From Verrucomicrobiota bacterium (GTDB lineage Bacteria; Verrucomicrobiota; Verrucomicrobiia; Limisphaerales; UBA1319), in contig JAKLHY010000006.1 in assembly GCA_022709905.1 (NCBI GenBank), positions 62,001 to 126,000 of the forward strand: a stretch of DNA of 64,000 nt, in the 5' to 3' direction. The translations under genes and the position numbers were made by a program. Positions within the stretch are counted from its first letter, which is position 1, and each line of letters starts with the position of its first letter. Shown here piece after piece: positions 1 through 9,531 of this stretch. The notes below the pieces were generated by a model. It worked only from the letters and a program-made list of their open reading frames with translations. It was not told the DNA's origin and did not search any database.

Positions 1-341
1 GTAATGATCCTTTTGCGATATTCCTTGACGGTGACGGTCACCTGGGGATCCACCAAATAATCTTTCGCCAAGAGTTCTTTGAGCTTAGACTCCGCCTCCG
101 TGGTCGGCATTCCGCCCACTTTAACGACCCCCAGCAGGGGATAGGTGATCTCGCCGTTGGCTTCCACCTTGAATTCACGGCTCAATTCCTTTTCACCGAA
201 CACATCCACAATCAAAATATCCTGGGGGGCAATCAAGTATCGGTTTTCATTGGTGACCTGGGCTTGGATTCCCGGCATGCTCAGTCCAAGGAACAGATAA
301 ACACACAGCCAGCCAGGCATCTGTTTTAACAAAACGATCAT
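1..341 (-). CDS. Polysaccharide biosynthesis/export protein (Wza-like), 5' part only
   Basis: Partial gene; its 3' end lies beyond the left edge of the window. The ATG at 341 opens a signal peptide (hydrophobic stretch WLCVYLFLGLSMPG, then a likely cleavage after IQAQ) followed by a Poly_export-type domain: the phrases YLIAPQDILIVDVFGE, FKVEANGEITYPLLGVVKVGG, TEAESKLKELLAKDYLVDPQVTV are typical of Wza/SLBB outer-membrane export proteins. It starts 2 bases after the stop of the beta-barrel gene upstream, so the two are probably co-transcribed. The family forms the outer-membrane channel through which capsule or exopolysaccharide leaves the cell. Together with the barrel gene this suggests that an EPS locus, perhaps exosortase-linked, continues to the left. 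The family call is from motif reading. Confidence 0.8.
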   Translation of the reverse strand, partial: MIVLLKQMPGWLCVYLFLGLSMPGIQAQVTNENRYLIAPQDILIVDVFGEKELSREFKVEANGEITYPLLGVVKVGGMPTTEAESKLKELLAKDYLVDPQVTVTVKEYRKRII

Positions 342-343
342 AA

Positions 344-1639
344 TCAATAGCCAATAACCATCCTCAGCGTAACGCGGTTTACATCGTAGTCAATAATTCC
401 CTGCGTTGTGCTGTCGAACATTTCAAATTCATATCCGAAGCCGGCCAACATCCAGACTTTGATCATGTAGATCAGCTCCAGATTGATCTGGTAAGACGCA
501 TCCTTGCGACCCTCCAAACCCGGTGTATCTCCGTAGTCACTCCAATTGAGGCTTCCGGTCGCTGAGGCCATGAACCGCCCATTCCCTCCGAACCTCTGAT
601 CCACGCGCAATCGCAAAGCATCCAATGTCGTAAGAACGCCCGCGTATTCGGCCGAGAGGCTCTCCTGCCGGCTGTAACTCAATGTGGTGGCGGTGTTATT
701 GCGAAAACGATGACTCAGGGAAACCTCCATAATCGGAGAATCTTCCGCATCAGTCCCGTCACTATAGGACCGGACTTCATAACCTCCTTTGATCATCCCG
801 GACAACCGCTCCGTAAACCGGCCCTGCAGACCCAGGTATCCGCCGAAGAAATCCATGGAAGGTCCTTTGACCATGCCCTCGGTGTTGGGATCAGGAAGCG
901 ATTGCCCATAATGAAACTCTCCGAAGACCGAGGTCCGGGAAAATGGCCGATGGCCGAAACCGGTGGTGGCCCGCCAAGTAGTGATATCGTAGAAAGGGGT
1001 CGCTTTTTCGTAGTCACTCGTGTTGTGAGATCCGTTCAGGTAGAATCGGGTTTTTTCACTCAGATTATACTCGACCAGGTAATTATCATTGATCTGCAAC
1101 TGCTCGACCTTCTGTCGATAGGTCGTCCCTCCTCCGACCAGTCCCGTTATCATCGCAAGCCGGTCATTTCCCTTGACGGCCAGGCGATTGCCTCTGAACC
1201 GATTTCGCAACGCAACCGTATGATTGTCGGCATCTAAATAGCTGGTATCCAGATAATCCAGATGCACCCAATTGTAATCGACGGTGATGAAATTGGCCTC
1301 TTCCTCGAAGAAATCCATCCAGGGGTTCACGGTCACTTCACGTCCAATCGAGAAAGAGGCTCCCGCCCCAAACATGGTAATGAAATCGTCAATCGGATTT
1401 AAGTTGTCCGGCAGGTAGAAAACGTTGTCATTATATACTTCCGAAAAGACCGTATGGGGTCTCACCGTGACCGGTCCCAAGCTAAAAGCGAGGACTTTGG
1501 CGGCGTCAAAGCCTTGGACCGTTATTTCGGGAACCAAGCCGGAGGCAACGACCGCCAGCGAGGACAAAAGCCGCAACTGCCGCCCGTTTGTCCGTCGCCA
1601 GCTTGTTGCTCGTGTTGGATGGCCGTTATGCGTTTCCAT
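344..1639 (-). CDS. Outer-membrane beta-barrel protein (BBP2-like), EPS locus
   Basis: 431-residue protein with a basic N-terminus and a hydrophobic segment (about residues 23-45, LLSSLAVVASGLVP) acting as signal peptide. The rest is rich in alternating aromatic/polar strands, with YNDNVFYLPDN near residue 68 and an aromatic C-terminal residue (MVIGY) that resembles an outer-membrane insertion signal. This pattern fits the putative beta-barrel porin 2 group that often sits beside Wza-like genes in EPS or exosortase loci. Its stop is 2 bases before the start of the Wza-like gene. Likely role: outer-membrane component of polysaccharide export or surface assembly. The exact substrate cannot be read from the sequence. 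The start is the first ATG in frame; GAGG lies very close upstream, so the ribosome site is not convincing. Confidence 0.6.
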   Translation of the reverse strand: METHNGHPTRATSWRRTNGRQLRLLSSLAVVASGLVPEITVQGFDAAKVLAFSLGPVTVRPHTVFSEVYNDNVFYLPDNLNPIDDFITMFGAGASFSIGREVTVNPWMDFFEEEANFITVDYNWVHLDYLDTSYLDADNHTVALRNRFRGNRLAVKGNDRLAMITGLVGGGTTYRQKVEQLQINDNYLVEYNLSEKTRFYLNGSHNTSDYEKATPFYDITTWRATTGFGHRPFSRTSVFGEFHYGQSLPDPNTEGMVKGPSMDFFGGYLGLQGRFTERLSGMIKGGYEVRSYSDGTDAEDSPIMEVSLSHRFRNNTATTLSYSRQESLSAEYAGVLTTLDALRLRVDQRFGGNGRFMASATGSLNWSDYGDTPGLEGRKDASYQINLELIYMIKVWMLAGFGYEFEMFDSTTQGIIDYDVNRVTLRMVIGY

Positions 1640-1865
1640 ACCTCAGTCTGTTTCATCGATGCCCAGCCGCCTTTCCAGGCGGAAAAGCCTACTTCTCACC
1701 CGATGTGGTCAGGCAGACTTAAGAAAGTAAACCAAAACTTTTTCACGATCAAAGGTCAACCCTTTAATTAAAAAATCTCCTTCGGGCCAGAGGCGATATT
1801 CCTGCACGAATTCAGTCGGTGCCGAATCAGAATCAGGCCGGCCGGCCGCAGGAGGGGGAGGATTC

Positions 1866-1894
1866 TTGACCGGCAGGGACTGACGGTTTATATG
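1866..1894 (+). promoter_or_regulatory. Sigma-70-type promoter for ridA
   Basis: TTGACC at 1866-1871 and TATATG at 1889-1894 are separated by 17 bases. Predicted transcription start is about 1901, giving a leader of roughly 15 bases before the ATG at 1916. An in-frame ATG at 1892 lies inside the -10 box, which argues against using it as the start codon. Confidence 0.5.
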
Positions 1895-1915
1895 CTTCTC
1901 AAAAAACCGATTGCC

Positions 1916-2308
1916 ATGAATTCGAAAATAGTGGTTCGCCCGGTTCAAGCTTCTCCGCCGTTGGGTCCGTACAGCCATGCGGTGCGCACGGGGAATCTTC
2001 TCTTCTGCTCGGGACAAATCCCGGTCGATCCTGCGACGGGAGAACTGGTGTCTGGGGATATTCAGGCTCAAACCAGGCAGGTCCTTCTCAATATTCAGTC
2101 TCTCCTGCAGAGTGAAAAGTTGACTTTCGATCATGTCATCAAGAGCACGGTTTACCTGACAGACCTGCGGGATTTCGCCTTGATGAACAAGATCTATGCC
2201 GAATTTTTCCGCAGGGATCCCCCCGCCCGTTCCACGGTCCAGGTCGCTGCGCTCCCCAAGGGAGCCGGGATTGAGATCGAGGTGATGGCGGCCTACCCCG
2301 CGGCCTGA
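1916..2308 (+). CDS. ridA: RidA family enamine/imine deaminase
   Basis: 130 residues, the usual length for RidA (YjgF/YER057c/UK114). The family hydrolyses reactive 2-aminoacrylate-type enamines and imines released by PLP enzymes. Hallmarks are GPYSHAV near residue 17, FCSGQIPVDPATGE, and the C-terminal signature PPARSTVQVAALPKGAGIEI with the substrate-binding Arg at residue 105. The chosen ATG is 24 bases inside the longest open frame because the upstream ATG coincides with a promoter -10 box and the added residues (LLKKPIA) are not part of the family. It is a single gene, convergent with icd. No Shine-Dalgarno sequence is visible. Confidence 0.92.
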   Translation: MNSKIVVRPVQASPPLGPYSHAVRTGNLLFCSGQIPVDPATGELVSGDIQAQTRQVLLNIQSLLQSEKLTFDHVIKSTVYLTDLRDFALMNKIYAEFFRRDPPARSTVQVAALPKGAGIEIEVMAAYPAA

Positions 2309-2379
2309 TGCGGAAGCCCGCCCCTGCCCCGATTCGTTTTAGCCTTCGAACGGGATGGCGTCTCTGCAACCCGGATCCG

Positions 2380-3741
2380 TCACATATGGGAAACGATGTT
2401 GTCTCCAAAAGCTGAACAACGAATCTCGGTCGCCCCCTCCATCAAACGGGCGAAGTCGTAAGTCACCTGTTTGGAGGCAATGGCTCCATTGAGGCCTTTC
2501 AGGATGAGGTTGGCTGCTTCGATCCAGCCAAGATACCGGAACATCATTTCGCCACTGAGCACCACGCTGCCAGGATTCACCTTGTCCAGGTTGGCATACT
2601 TGGGAGCTGTGCCGTGGGTGGCTTCAAAAATCGCATGCCCCGTGACGTAATTGATATTGCCACCCGGGGCGATGCCGATCCCGCCCACCTGAGCCGCGAG
2701 GGCATCCGAAAGGTAATCCCCATTCAGATTGAGCGTTGCGATGACGTCAAAATCCTCCGGCCGCGTCAGCACCTGCTGCAGCGTAATATCGGCAATGGCG
2801 TCTTTGACCAGAATGGCTCCATTACGAAGAGCGGCTTTTTGCTCTTCAACGGCAGCCGCCTCACCGCGGCTTTTGCGCGTGCGCTCCCACTGGCTCCAGG
2901 TGTAAACCTGCGGTCCATACAGGCGTTCAGCGACCGCATATCCCCAATCCCGGAAAGCCCCTTCGGTGAACTTCATAATGTTGCCTTTGTGCACCAGGGT
3001 GACACTGCGGCGTTTTTCTCGAAGCGCGTAATCCAGAGCCGCCTTGACCAATCGGAGTGTTCCCACAAAGGAAACCGGCTTGACTCCAATCCCGACCTGA
3101 ATTTCAAGCCGGCTGAGATCGGCTTGAGGGGAGGTGAGCTTGAGGTATTCGCTCATCGCTTGCGCGGTGCCAAATCGTATTTTGCTGAAGTCCTCGGGAA
3201 ACTCACGCGCCAGGAAATCAAGGACCTTCTGGACTTCAGGAGATCCGGCCGGATATTCAATGCCGGCATAGATATCCTCGGTGTTTTCCCGAAAGATCAC
3301 CATGTCCACTTTCTCGGGATGCTTGACGGGCGAGGGCACCCCTTGAAAATACTGGACTGGCCTCAGACAGACATAAAGATCGAGCAATTGGCGAAGAGCA
3401 ACATTTAGCGATCGGATGCCACCGCCGACCGGGGTCGTCAGAGGACCCTTGATACCGACAAGAAACTCCTTGAAAGCCTGGACGGTATCGTCGGGCAGCC
3501 AATGGTCATACTTTTGCTTTGCAGCCTCTCCCGCAAAGACTTCAAACCAATGGATCCGACGACGCCCCGAATAGGCCTTGGCCACAGCGGCATCGAACAC
3601 TTTCTGGCTGGCCGCCCAAATATCCGGGCCAGTGCCGTCTCCGCGAATAAAGGGTATGATGGGATGGTCCGGCACGCGGAGAGATCCATCAGTAATCGAT
3701 ATTTTTTCGCCGGTGGGAGGAGTAGTATTTTGATAGGCCAT
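2380..3741 (-). CDS. icd: NADP-dependent isocitrate dehydrogenase
   Basis: 453 residues; converts isocitrate to 2-oxoglutarate and CO2 in the TCA cycle. The substrate loop RSLNVALRQ has Ser111, equivalent to E. coli Ser113, the residue phosphorylated by IDH kinase/phosphatase. Cofactor residues Lys381, Tyr382, Val388, Tyr428 and Arg432 match E. coli Lys344, Tyr345, Val351, Tyr391 and Arg395 at a constant offset of 37, so NADP specificity is expected. The protein is about 37 residues longer than the E. coli enzyme, part of it from an internal segment around [15 protein letters not shown]. It is last in the minus-strand series after dxs, with 70 bases between them. Confidence 0.96.
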   Translation of the reverse strand: MAYQNTTPPTGEKISITDGSLRVPDHPIIPFIRGDGTGPDIWAASQKVFDAAVAKAYSGRRRIHWFEVFAGEAAKQKYDHWLPDDTVQAFKEFLVGIKGPLTTPVGGGIRSLNVALRQLLDLYVCLRPVQYFQGVPSPVKHPEKVDMVIFRENTEDIYAGIEYPAGSPEVQKVLDFLAREFPEDFSKIRFGTAQAMSEYLKLTSPQADLSRLEIQVGIGVKPVSFVGTLRLVKAALDYALREKRRSVTLVHKGNIMKFTEGAFRDWGYAVAERLYGPQVYTWSQWERTRKSRGEAAAVEEQKAALRNGAILVKDAIADITLQQVLTRPEDFDVIATLNLNGDYLSDALAAQVGGIGIAPGGNINYVTGHAIFEATHGTAPKYANLDKVNPGSVVLSGEMMFRYLGWIEAANLILKGLNGAIASKQVTYDFARLMEGATEIRCSAFGDNIVSHM

Positions 3742-3811
3742 AGGGCGAACGAGGGATTAGGAGGTTGCGGAAGGAAACAGCGATTGGGACATAAACAAGG
3801 CGTTCATCGAT

Positions 3812-5794
3812 TCAGGCGCTCGCCCGGACCAGGCCGGATTGACACAGGGGACAAAGGGCTTTGATCTGAGCTATCGCATGTTCCACGGTCAGATGATACT
3901 TGTGTCTCAGGTCCTCGACACAGGAGGCATGTTCGACAAACTGATCCGGCCAGCCGATACGGACGACGGGTGTGGCCACGCCGTGCTCCGAATACAATTC
4001 GAGAACGCCACTGCCAAAACCGCCCATCAGGACATGGTCTTCCAACGTGACCACCACATCGGCCGCTCGTCCAAAAAACAACAGGCACTCCTGATCGAGG
4101 GGTTTAAAGAACCGCGGATTGACCAGGGCGATATTATAACCCTCGGCCTCCAATTGCCGGGCAGCGCCGCGCGCCAGAGCCTGCATGTTGCCCAAAGGAA
4201 ACAATACGACGCGCGGCTCCCTCTCCGGAACCCAGTTTTTGAGGACTTCCGCCTTTCCGATTTCCAGCAAAGCGGGCTGGTCCTTGATGGAGACCCCTTC
4301 TCCCGCGCCTCGAGGGTAACGGATGAAAACCGGCAGAGATTGGCGGGTGGCGGTGTACATCATATCGACCAATTCATCCTCATCCTTGGGAGCCATGCCA
4401 ATAATGTCCGGCACGGAGCGGAGGAAGGAGATATCGAACAGCCCGTGGTGGGTGGGTCCGTCGCTGGCCGACAGGCCGGCGCGGTCCATGCAGAAAATCA
4501 CGGGCAGCTTTTGCAGCGCCACATCGTGAATGATGCAATCGTAGGCCCGCTGGAGGAAGGTCGAGTAGATGGCGCAAACAGGGCGGAAACCCATGGTCGC
4601 CATGCCGGCGGCAAACAACACGGCGTGTTCCTCGGCGATGCCGACATCGAAGAAACGACTGGGCAAGGCCTTTTCCAGGGCCTTGAGCCCCGTTCCGCTG
4701 GGCATAGCGGCGGTGATTCCCACCAGGGTGTTATCGCGCTGGCAGAGTTTCACCAAAGCCGATCCAAAAACGTCCTGGTAGTTGGGGGGCGCTCCCGCGG
4801 GGGAAGGCAAGGCAATTCCGGTCTTCGCGTCATACGGCCCGGTGCCATGGAATCGCTCGGGCTGCTTTAAGGCGGCCTCGAAACCTTTGCCCTTGGTGGT
4901 CATGATGTGCAGAACCACCGGTTGGTCGGCCTGCAGCGCATGTTGCAGCGAACTGATCAACAAGGGCAAGTCGTGACCATCAATCGGCCCCAGGTATCGC
5001 AATCCCATCTCCTCAAAGATCAGGCTGCTGCCGTAGCCCCCGCGCCCATCCGAGATGGCGGGGTCCTGGTTCGGTTGCAGGGTCACCTGGGTCACCACTC
5101 CCTTGAGGGCCTCCTCAGCCTTGTGTCGCAGTTTCAAAGCGATATCGCCCACAGGAAAACGCCGGACAAATCGCTCAAATTCCTTTTCCAACCGGTTGTA
5201 GGAAGGGTGAGTGATCAGCTTGTTTAAATAGGCGGCAATCGCGCCAACGTTCTTGGCGATGCTCCATTCATTATCATTCAGGATGACAATGAATCGTCGT
5301 GTGCTTTGGGCGATATTGTTCAGGGCCTCGAAGGAAATGCCATTGGTCAGGGCGGCATCGCCAATGACCGCCACGATATTCTCATCGGTTCCCAAACGGT
5401 CTCTTGACACGGCCATGCCGAGGGCTGCGGACAATGCCGTGCCCGCGTGACCGGCGCCATAGCAGTCGTGTTCGCTTTCGAATCGCGAGGAAAACCCCAC
5501 CAGACCGTTGGTGGTCCGGATGGTCGAAAACCGGGCTTTGCGACCGGTCAGCAGCTTGTGCACATAGGTTTGGTGACTCACATCCCACAAAAACTTGTCC
5601 TTCGGGGTGGAAAAAACATAGTGAAGGGCAATGCTTAACTCCACCACCCCGAGGTTCGGCCCCAAATGTCCGCCCTGCCGGGAGAGTTGGGTGATCAATT
5701 CCTGGCGGATTTCCTCGGCCAGTTGTTGCAGCTGGGGGATGGTCAGCTTCTTGACATGCGAGGGGTGATCAACCATGTCGAGGTAACGGCTCAT
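3812..5794 (-). CDS. dxs: 1-deoxy-D-xylulose-5-phosphate synthase
   Basis: 660 residues, first enzyme of the MEP isoprenoid pathway: pyruvate plus glyceraldehyde 3-phosphate give DXP with thiamine diphosphate. The N-terminal HLGPNLGVVELSIALH, the ThDP motif IGDAALTNGISFEALNN (residues 144-160; GDA in place of the usual GDG), NDNEWSI and the catalytic VGIAEEHAV segment are all present, followed by the transketolase C-terminal domain. It starts 8 bases after the stop of xseB, a common pairing in many bacteria. ispE of the same pathway lies at 53-54 kb. The slightly unusual thiamine motif does not remove the metal-binding Asp, so an active enzyme is expected. Confidence 0.96.
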   Translation of the reverse strand: MSRYLDMVDHPSHVKKLTIPQLQQLAEEIRQELITQLSRQGGHLGPNLGVVELSIALHYVFSTPKDKFLWDVSHQTYVHKLLTGRKARFSTIRTTNGLVGFSSRFESEHDCYGAGHAGTALSAALGMAVSRDRLGTDENIVAVIGDAALTNGISFEALNNIAQSTRRFIVILNDNEWSIAKNVGAIAAYLNKLITHPSYNRLEKEFERFVRRFPVGDIALKLRHKAEEALKGVVTQVTLQPNQDPAISDGRGGYGSSLIFEEMGLRYLGPIDGHDLPLLISSLQHALQADQPVVLHIMTTKGKGFEAALKQPERFHGTGPYDAKTGIALPSPAGAPPNYQDVFGSALVKLCQRDNTLVGITAAMPSGTGLKALEKALPSRFFDVGIAEEHAVLFAAGMATMGFRPVCAIYSTFLQRAYDCIIHDVALQKLPVIFCMDRAGLSASDGPTHHGLFDISFLRSVPDIIGMAPKDEDELVDMMYTATRQSLPVFIRYPRGAGEGVSIKDQPALLEIGKAEVLKNWVPEREPRVVLFPLGNMQALARGAARQLEAEGYNIALVNPRFFKPLDQECLLFFGRAADVVVTLEDHVLMGGFGSGVLELYSEHGVATPVVRIGWPDQFVEHASCVEDLRHKYHLTVEHAIAQIKALCPLCQSGLVRASA

Positions 5795-5802
5795 ACTCGG
5801 AC

Positions 5803-6087
5803 CTAATCGCTATTGGAAAGCTGGTTCAAAGACACGGATTTGAGGCTCAACTCCCCGTCCTGGCCTTGTTCTAATTGCTGGATCTTGACCTCCGCTTCCG
5901 CAAGCTTGGCCTGGCATAAACGAACGAGTCTCGTGCCCTCTTCGAAACGGGCGATGAGCGTTTCCAGGGGCAATTCGTCGGATTCCATGCCTTCCAGAAT
6001 GGATTCCAAACGATGCAGAGCCTGCTCAAAGGGCATGTCCTCGCTGGGAGCAGCCTGTGAAGCGGCATTCTTCACTGCTTTCGACAT
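5803..6087 (-). CDS. xseB: Exodeoxyribonuclease VII small subunit
   Basis: 94 residues from the ATG at 6087. The core (FEQALHRLESILEGMESDELPLETLIARFEEG, then LAEAEVKIQQLEQG) is the XseB helical hairpin that binds the large nuclease subunit XseA. Family members are about 80 residues. An upstream in-frame ATG at 6288 would add 67 residues that resemble no XseB extension, so the internal start is preferred. Upstream of dxs with an 8-base gap. The xseA gene is not in the window. Confidence 0.9.
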   Translation of the reverse strand: MSKAVKNAASQAAPSEDMPFEQALHRLESILEGMESDELPLETLIARFEEGTRLVRLCQAKLAEAEVKIQQLEQGQDGELSLKSVSLNQLSNSD

Positions 6088-6284
6088 AAGCGAGAGAATA
6101 TCCCATCCAAACCGCCGCGTCCAGCCGTTAGTCGGCGCGCGACCCTTGGTTTCGACCGTGCAAAACACTCCTGAGCCTGCCGGGGAACCTGTGGGGCACG
6201 GGAGAACATCTGACGATAGACCGAGCGCCCCATTCCACGCCTTATCAGCACCGGTTGAATCGATCTGCCAGAGGTTGACTCCTA

Positions 6285-7559
6285 TCACTGGGGCTCAGAG
6301 CCCACATCCTTGTCGGATGTCGGATCGGCTGGAATAGGGGGCAGGCCGGGAATGGAAATATCCTCTTCCTCCTCAGGATTTTTGGATGAGTCGTTTTCCT
6401 CGGCTTTGGTTTCAGTTTTCTTATCGACCATCCAATACGTTCGATCTTTCAACAGGTTCTCGACCGTCCACTTGGAGACGAGATAGATCCACTTCTCGCA
6501 GGCCTTTTCCTGGGATAGCTTCTCCTTATGTTTATCGAGCTTGTCCTTGAACTCCTTATCGAGCTTCTCTTTATCTTCGGGTTTTTCATCCTTGCCCGGA
6601 GTTCGTTCTGAGGGGAAATCCGCCGAGACCTCGATGGTCATGGGATGGTTGTCGCCAGAAGCGGCCGAGCCAATTTTTATTTTGTAATGAAAACCCTCGA
6701 AGGTCTCCAGGGCAACTCCCACCGGTTCGCCCAGATGCTGCTTCTCGGCCTCCGCATCTCGAGCCAGGACATCGTTGAAGGTGGCATAAGACAAGACGTT
6801 GACGAGACCGGTGATTTTGTTGGCATCGGGTTCTTCTCCCTCCTTTCGGTCCTGGAGCTTGAGATCACCGCTTTCGGTTTCGCGCGCAAACGACCATGCC
6901 TGGGCTGCATTCGTCGGTGTGACTGAAATCGACTTCAGCTTCTCGACCTTGATAAAGTCCTTGTTCAGCCAGGATTCCGGTTTCGGTTCGACATTGGACA
7001 GGGGATCAGCGATGAGCCACACGGGCGCGGGACTTCCCCCGGGAACCATGACATAACGGCCATCGGGCCATCCGCCCCCTCCTCCTCCAAAGGGAGAGTC
7101 CTCGCCGGCACTTCGAGTATGCTTCTTCCCCAGCCAGAGAGTGGCCAGAGCTTTGCCGCCTTTGTCTTTGAACTCGACCACGGTGGCGGTATTGGTGCCC
7201 GGGCCGGGAGACAACAACTCCAGGCGGCCATACTGCGAAGGACCGACCTTCACGGACTGGACGGGTTTCAAATCATAGAGCTTGCGAACCAGTTCACTGA
7301 TCTCGCTGAAATTCGCCGGATAGTTGCTGCGTTCCTGGACTTGCCATAGCGTTTCTCCTTTGGCCAGATGAAGGGCATTGGTACCCTGTCGAATAAGCAC
7401 CTGGGCCACATCGTTGATCGGAAAATCACCCAACAAACGAGAGGTCGCACCCGGAATGCCGGTTTGCCAGGAAGCACTGCGCTTGAGAAACAGCGCCCAA
7501 CCCATGCCGCCGATTATGACGCCGGCGACGACAAGAATCATGAATTGTTTTCGGTTCAT
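6285..7559 (-). CDS. DUF4340 domain protein, partner of the GldG-like ABC system
   Basis: 424 residues: one N-terminal membrane anchor (residues 7-25, MILVVAGVIIGGMGWALFL), then a long extracytoplasmic part resembling DUF4340 (repeated units around DVAQVLIRQGTNALHLAKGETLWQVQE and KLKSISVTPTNAAQAWSFARE). A charged Lys/Glu stretch lies near residues 335-365 and an acidic tail at the C-terminus. The start codon overlaps the stop of the GldG-like gene (ATGA), indicating translational coupling. DUF4340 genes commonly follow gldG-type genes in Bacteroidota, Verrucomicrobiota and Planctomycetota. The molecular role is unknown; it may be a periplasmic partner of the ABC exporter. Confidence 0.75.
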   Translation of the reverse strand: MNRKQFMILVVAGVIIGGMGWALFLKRSASWQTGIPGATSRLLGDFPINDVAQVLIRQGTNALHLAKGETLWQVQERSNYPANFSEISELVRKLYDLKPVQSVKVGPSQYGRLELLSPGPGTNTATVVEFKDKGGKALATLWLGKKHTRSAGEDSPFGGGGGGWPDGRYVMVPGGSPAPVWLIADPLSNVEPKPESWLNKDFIKVEKLKSISVTPTNAAQAWSFARETESGDLKLQDRKEGEEPDANKITGLVNVLSYATFNDVLARDAEAEKQHLGEPVGVALETFEGFHYKIKIGSAASGDNHPMTIEVSADFPSERTPGKDEKPEDKEKLDKEFKDKLDKHKEKLSQEKACEKWIYLVSKWTVENLLKDRTYWMVDKKTETKAEENDSSKNPEEEEDISIPGLPPIPADPTSDKDVGSEPQ

Positions 7560-9511
7560 TTGGCAGCGGTCTTTTTGCGTTTAATGGTGGCCAGGGCAAT
7601 GCCGGAGATCGTCACCAACAACGGCATTCCCGCAATGTTGAGCCATTTCAGACGGATCTCGAGCGAGTCGATGTCCTTCCGGAGGTTCTTGCGCAATTCC
7701 TTAAGCCTGATCTTGGCTTCGCGTTCCTTGGCCCGATAATTCTCCACTTCTTTCTTCTGTTCTTCCGACAGAATAAAACGTTGGCCTGCCTCCCTCTTCT
7801 GCTGTTGCAGCTCATTCAAACGCTGCTGAGTGTCGGCAAGGCTCTTCTCCAAATCCTGAATCTGACGCTGGTATTCCTTCGAGGCTCTGGCCTGGATGTC
7901 TTTCACCAGCGTGAAGGGCCGATTCATGGTGGCCCGGCTGCGCACCTGGATCAGATGGCTGTTGCCCGCCATCTGCTCAACCAGGCTCTGCACAAACGTC
8001 AGATTCCCATTGCGGGGGATTACGATTTGTTGTCCGAAGATTTGCTGGATCTGGACCGAGAATTGATCGTGAAGCATGTCGGAATCGCCGACCAAAACGA
8101 CTGCCCCATCTCCCTTCGATTCCTTCAAACCTGGAATCTCCGATGACTCCTCCTTCGCGGTGTCCTTGCTCTTGTCATCCGCCGAATCGGCCTTAGCATC
8201 TTTGGGTTTTCCATCGGGGAAAGCCGTCTTGAACTTGCCCGTCAATCGAATGGCGAGGTTCTGTTCTTTTTCGGCCGCAATAAAGTCTTTTGAAATCTGT
8301 TCGCCGGAGAATTCAGCGAGCATCTTTTCCACCAGCTGGGAATTAATCGACGTCTTCAACAGGACCGTCTGTTTCAATCCATCGGCTGGAGTCCCGGAAA
8401 AAACACCGGCAAAAGCCATTAGCAGGCTGTCGATCTGGCCGGTCACGACGTCGTCCGCATTGGAAGCCTCGCGAGTGAGGGAGAGCACGGCGGGCATGGG
8501 CGTCGAAACCGTTCCGCGGCCGACGTGAGTGACATAATTCAGGTCGGCCACCACCTTCGAGACGTCGAACGTCAGCCCCCAAGCCTTCAGCAACGGTTCC
8601 AGCGTCGCCCCACTGGACAGGTTTCGCTGCATCGGATTCATGGCATTGTTGCCGCGGCTGTCCATAAAGGACAAGGGATCCAGGAAGGCAATCAACTTGC
8701 CGCCGCGCAGAACATATTGATCCAAGGCATAAAGGGTCTTTTGGGAAATCTCACGCGGATAAATCACCACCAGCAACGGGAGATCCTCCTCGATCTGGTC
8801 GACGCCCATGTCGATCTGCTTGACTTCAAAGTCCTTCTTCAGTTCGCTGATGAAAACCCAGGGGTTCTGCCGCGACATGCGTCCCGCCTGCATCATCATC
8901 GGATTGAATTCGCCGAACACGGGCAGCGCGGTCATGACTCCAATGACTGGCTTCGACGGTTTGCTGACCTGGGCGATGGCTCTGGAGAGATCGTATTCCA
9001 GGAGCTTTTCCCGCTCGGGCGAAAGAAACGGCAGCGCCATTTTGGCGTCCAGACAACTGACGGCCATTCCCAAATAGATTTTGTCGCCTCCCATTGCGAT
9101 GCCCATGCCAATGCCTTGGCCCTCAACCCCATCCAAGTTGGCGGATTCCTCCGCGTCCGAATCGGGCTGAGGATCGAACTTTCGAATCTCGATATTGCCG
9201 CGGGACGCCTTCCGATATTCGTCGAGGAGATTCTCGACTTGCTGGGCGTAAGCCTTGAGCTGGACCGGCATCTCGCTCGAGCTCTGCGAGCAGTAGAAAC
9301 GGATTTCCACCGGCGTGTCCAATCCGTTGAGAATGGCCTTGGTTCCATCGCTTAACGTATAGAGTCTTTCTTGCGTCAGATCGAAACGTTGACGGACAGC
9401 GCCCGAAATCACGTAGATCGCGACCATGATGACGAACATAATGGCCACGCCCGCAGAAGAAAAAAGATAGGACGTGATCGGTGACTTGCTGGGTTTGACA
9501 TTCGCATCCAT
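7556..9511 (-). CDS. GldG-like ABC transporter auxiliary protein
   Basis: 651 residues with an N-terminal membrane helix (about 19-38) and a C-terminal one (about 625-643) bracketing a large periplasmic part. VRQRFDLTQERLYTLSDGTKAILNGLDTPVEI is the entry motif of the ABC_transp_aux (GldG) family; a coiled coil (residues about 545-620, QIQDLEKSLADTQQRLNELQQQ) precedes the last helix. It lies 20 bases after the permease gene and overlaps the DUF4340 gene by ATGA. In Flavobacterium GldA/F/G support gliding motility, but homologues are widespread in non-gliders, so gliding should not be assumed here. Confidence 0.85.
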   Translation of the reverse strand: MDANVKPSKSPITSYLFSSAGVAIMFVIMVAIYVISGAVRQRFDLTQERLYTLSDGTKAILNGLDTPVEIRFYCSQSSSEMPVQLKAYAQQVENLLDEYRKASRGNIEIRKFDPQPDSDAEESANLDGVEGQGIGMGIAMGGDKIYLGMAVSCLDAKMALPFLSPEREKLLEYDLSRAIAQVSKPSKPVIGVMTALPVFGEFNPMMMQAGRMSRQNPWVFISELKKDFEVKQIDMGVDQIEEDLPLLVVIYPREISQKTLYALDQYVLRGGKLIAFLDPLSFMDSRGNNAMNPMQRNLSSGATLEPLLKAWGLTFDVSKVVADLNYVTHVGRGTVSTPMPAVLSLTREASNADDVVTGQIDSLLMAFAGVFSGTPADGLKQTVLLKTSINSQLVEKMLAEFSGEQISKDFIAAEKEQNLAIRLTGKFKTAFPDGKPKDAKADSADDKSKDTAKEESSEIPGLKESKGDGAVVLVGDSDMLHDQFSVQIQQIFGQQIVIPRNGNLTFVQSLVEQMAGNSHLIQVRSRATMNRPFTLVKDIQARASKEYQRQIQDLEKSLADTQQRLNELQQQKREAGQRFILSEEQKKEVENYRAKEREAKIRLKELRKNLRKDIDSLEIRLKWLNIAGMPLLVTISGIALATIKRKKTAAK

Positions 9512-9531
9512 ATAAAACTCCTTTCAACCGA

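Noticed and set aside
3839..4870. A 343-residue plus-strand frame opposite dxs
   Set aside because: It is antisense to a well-conserved enzyme and has no family features.
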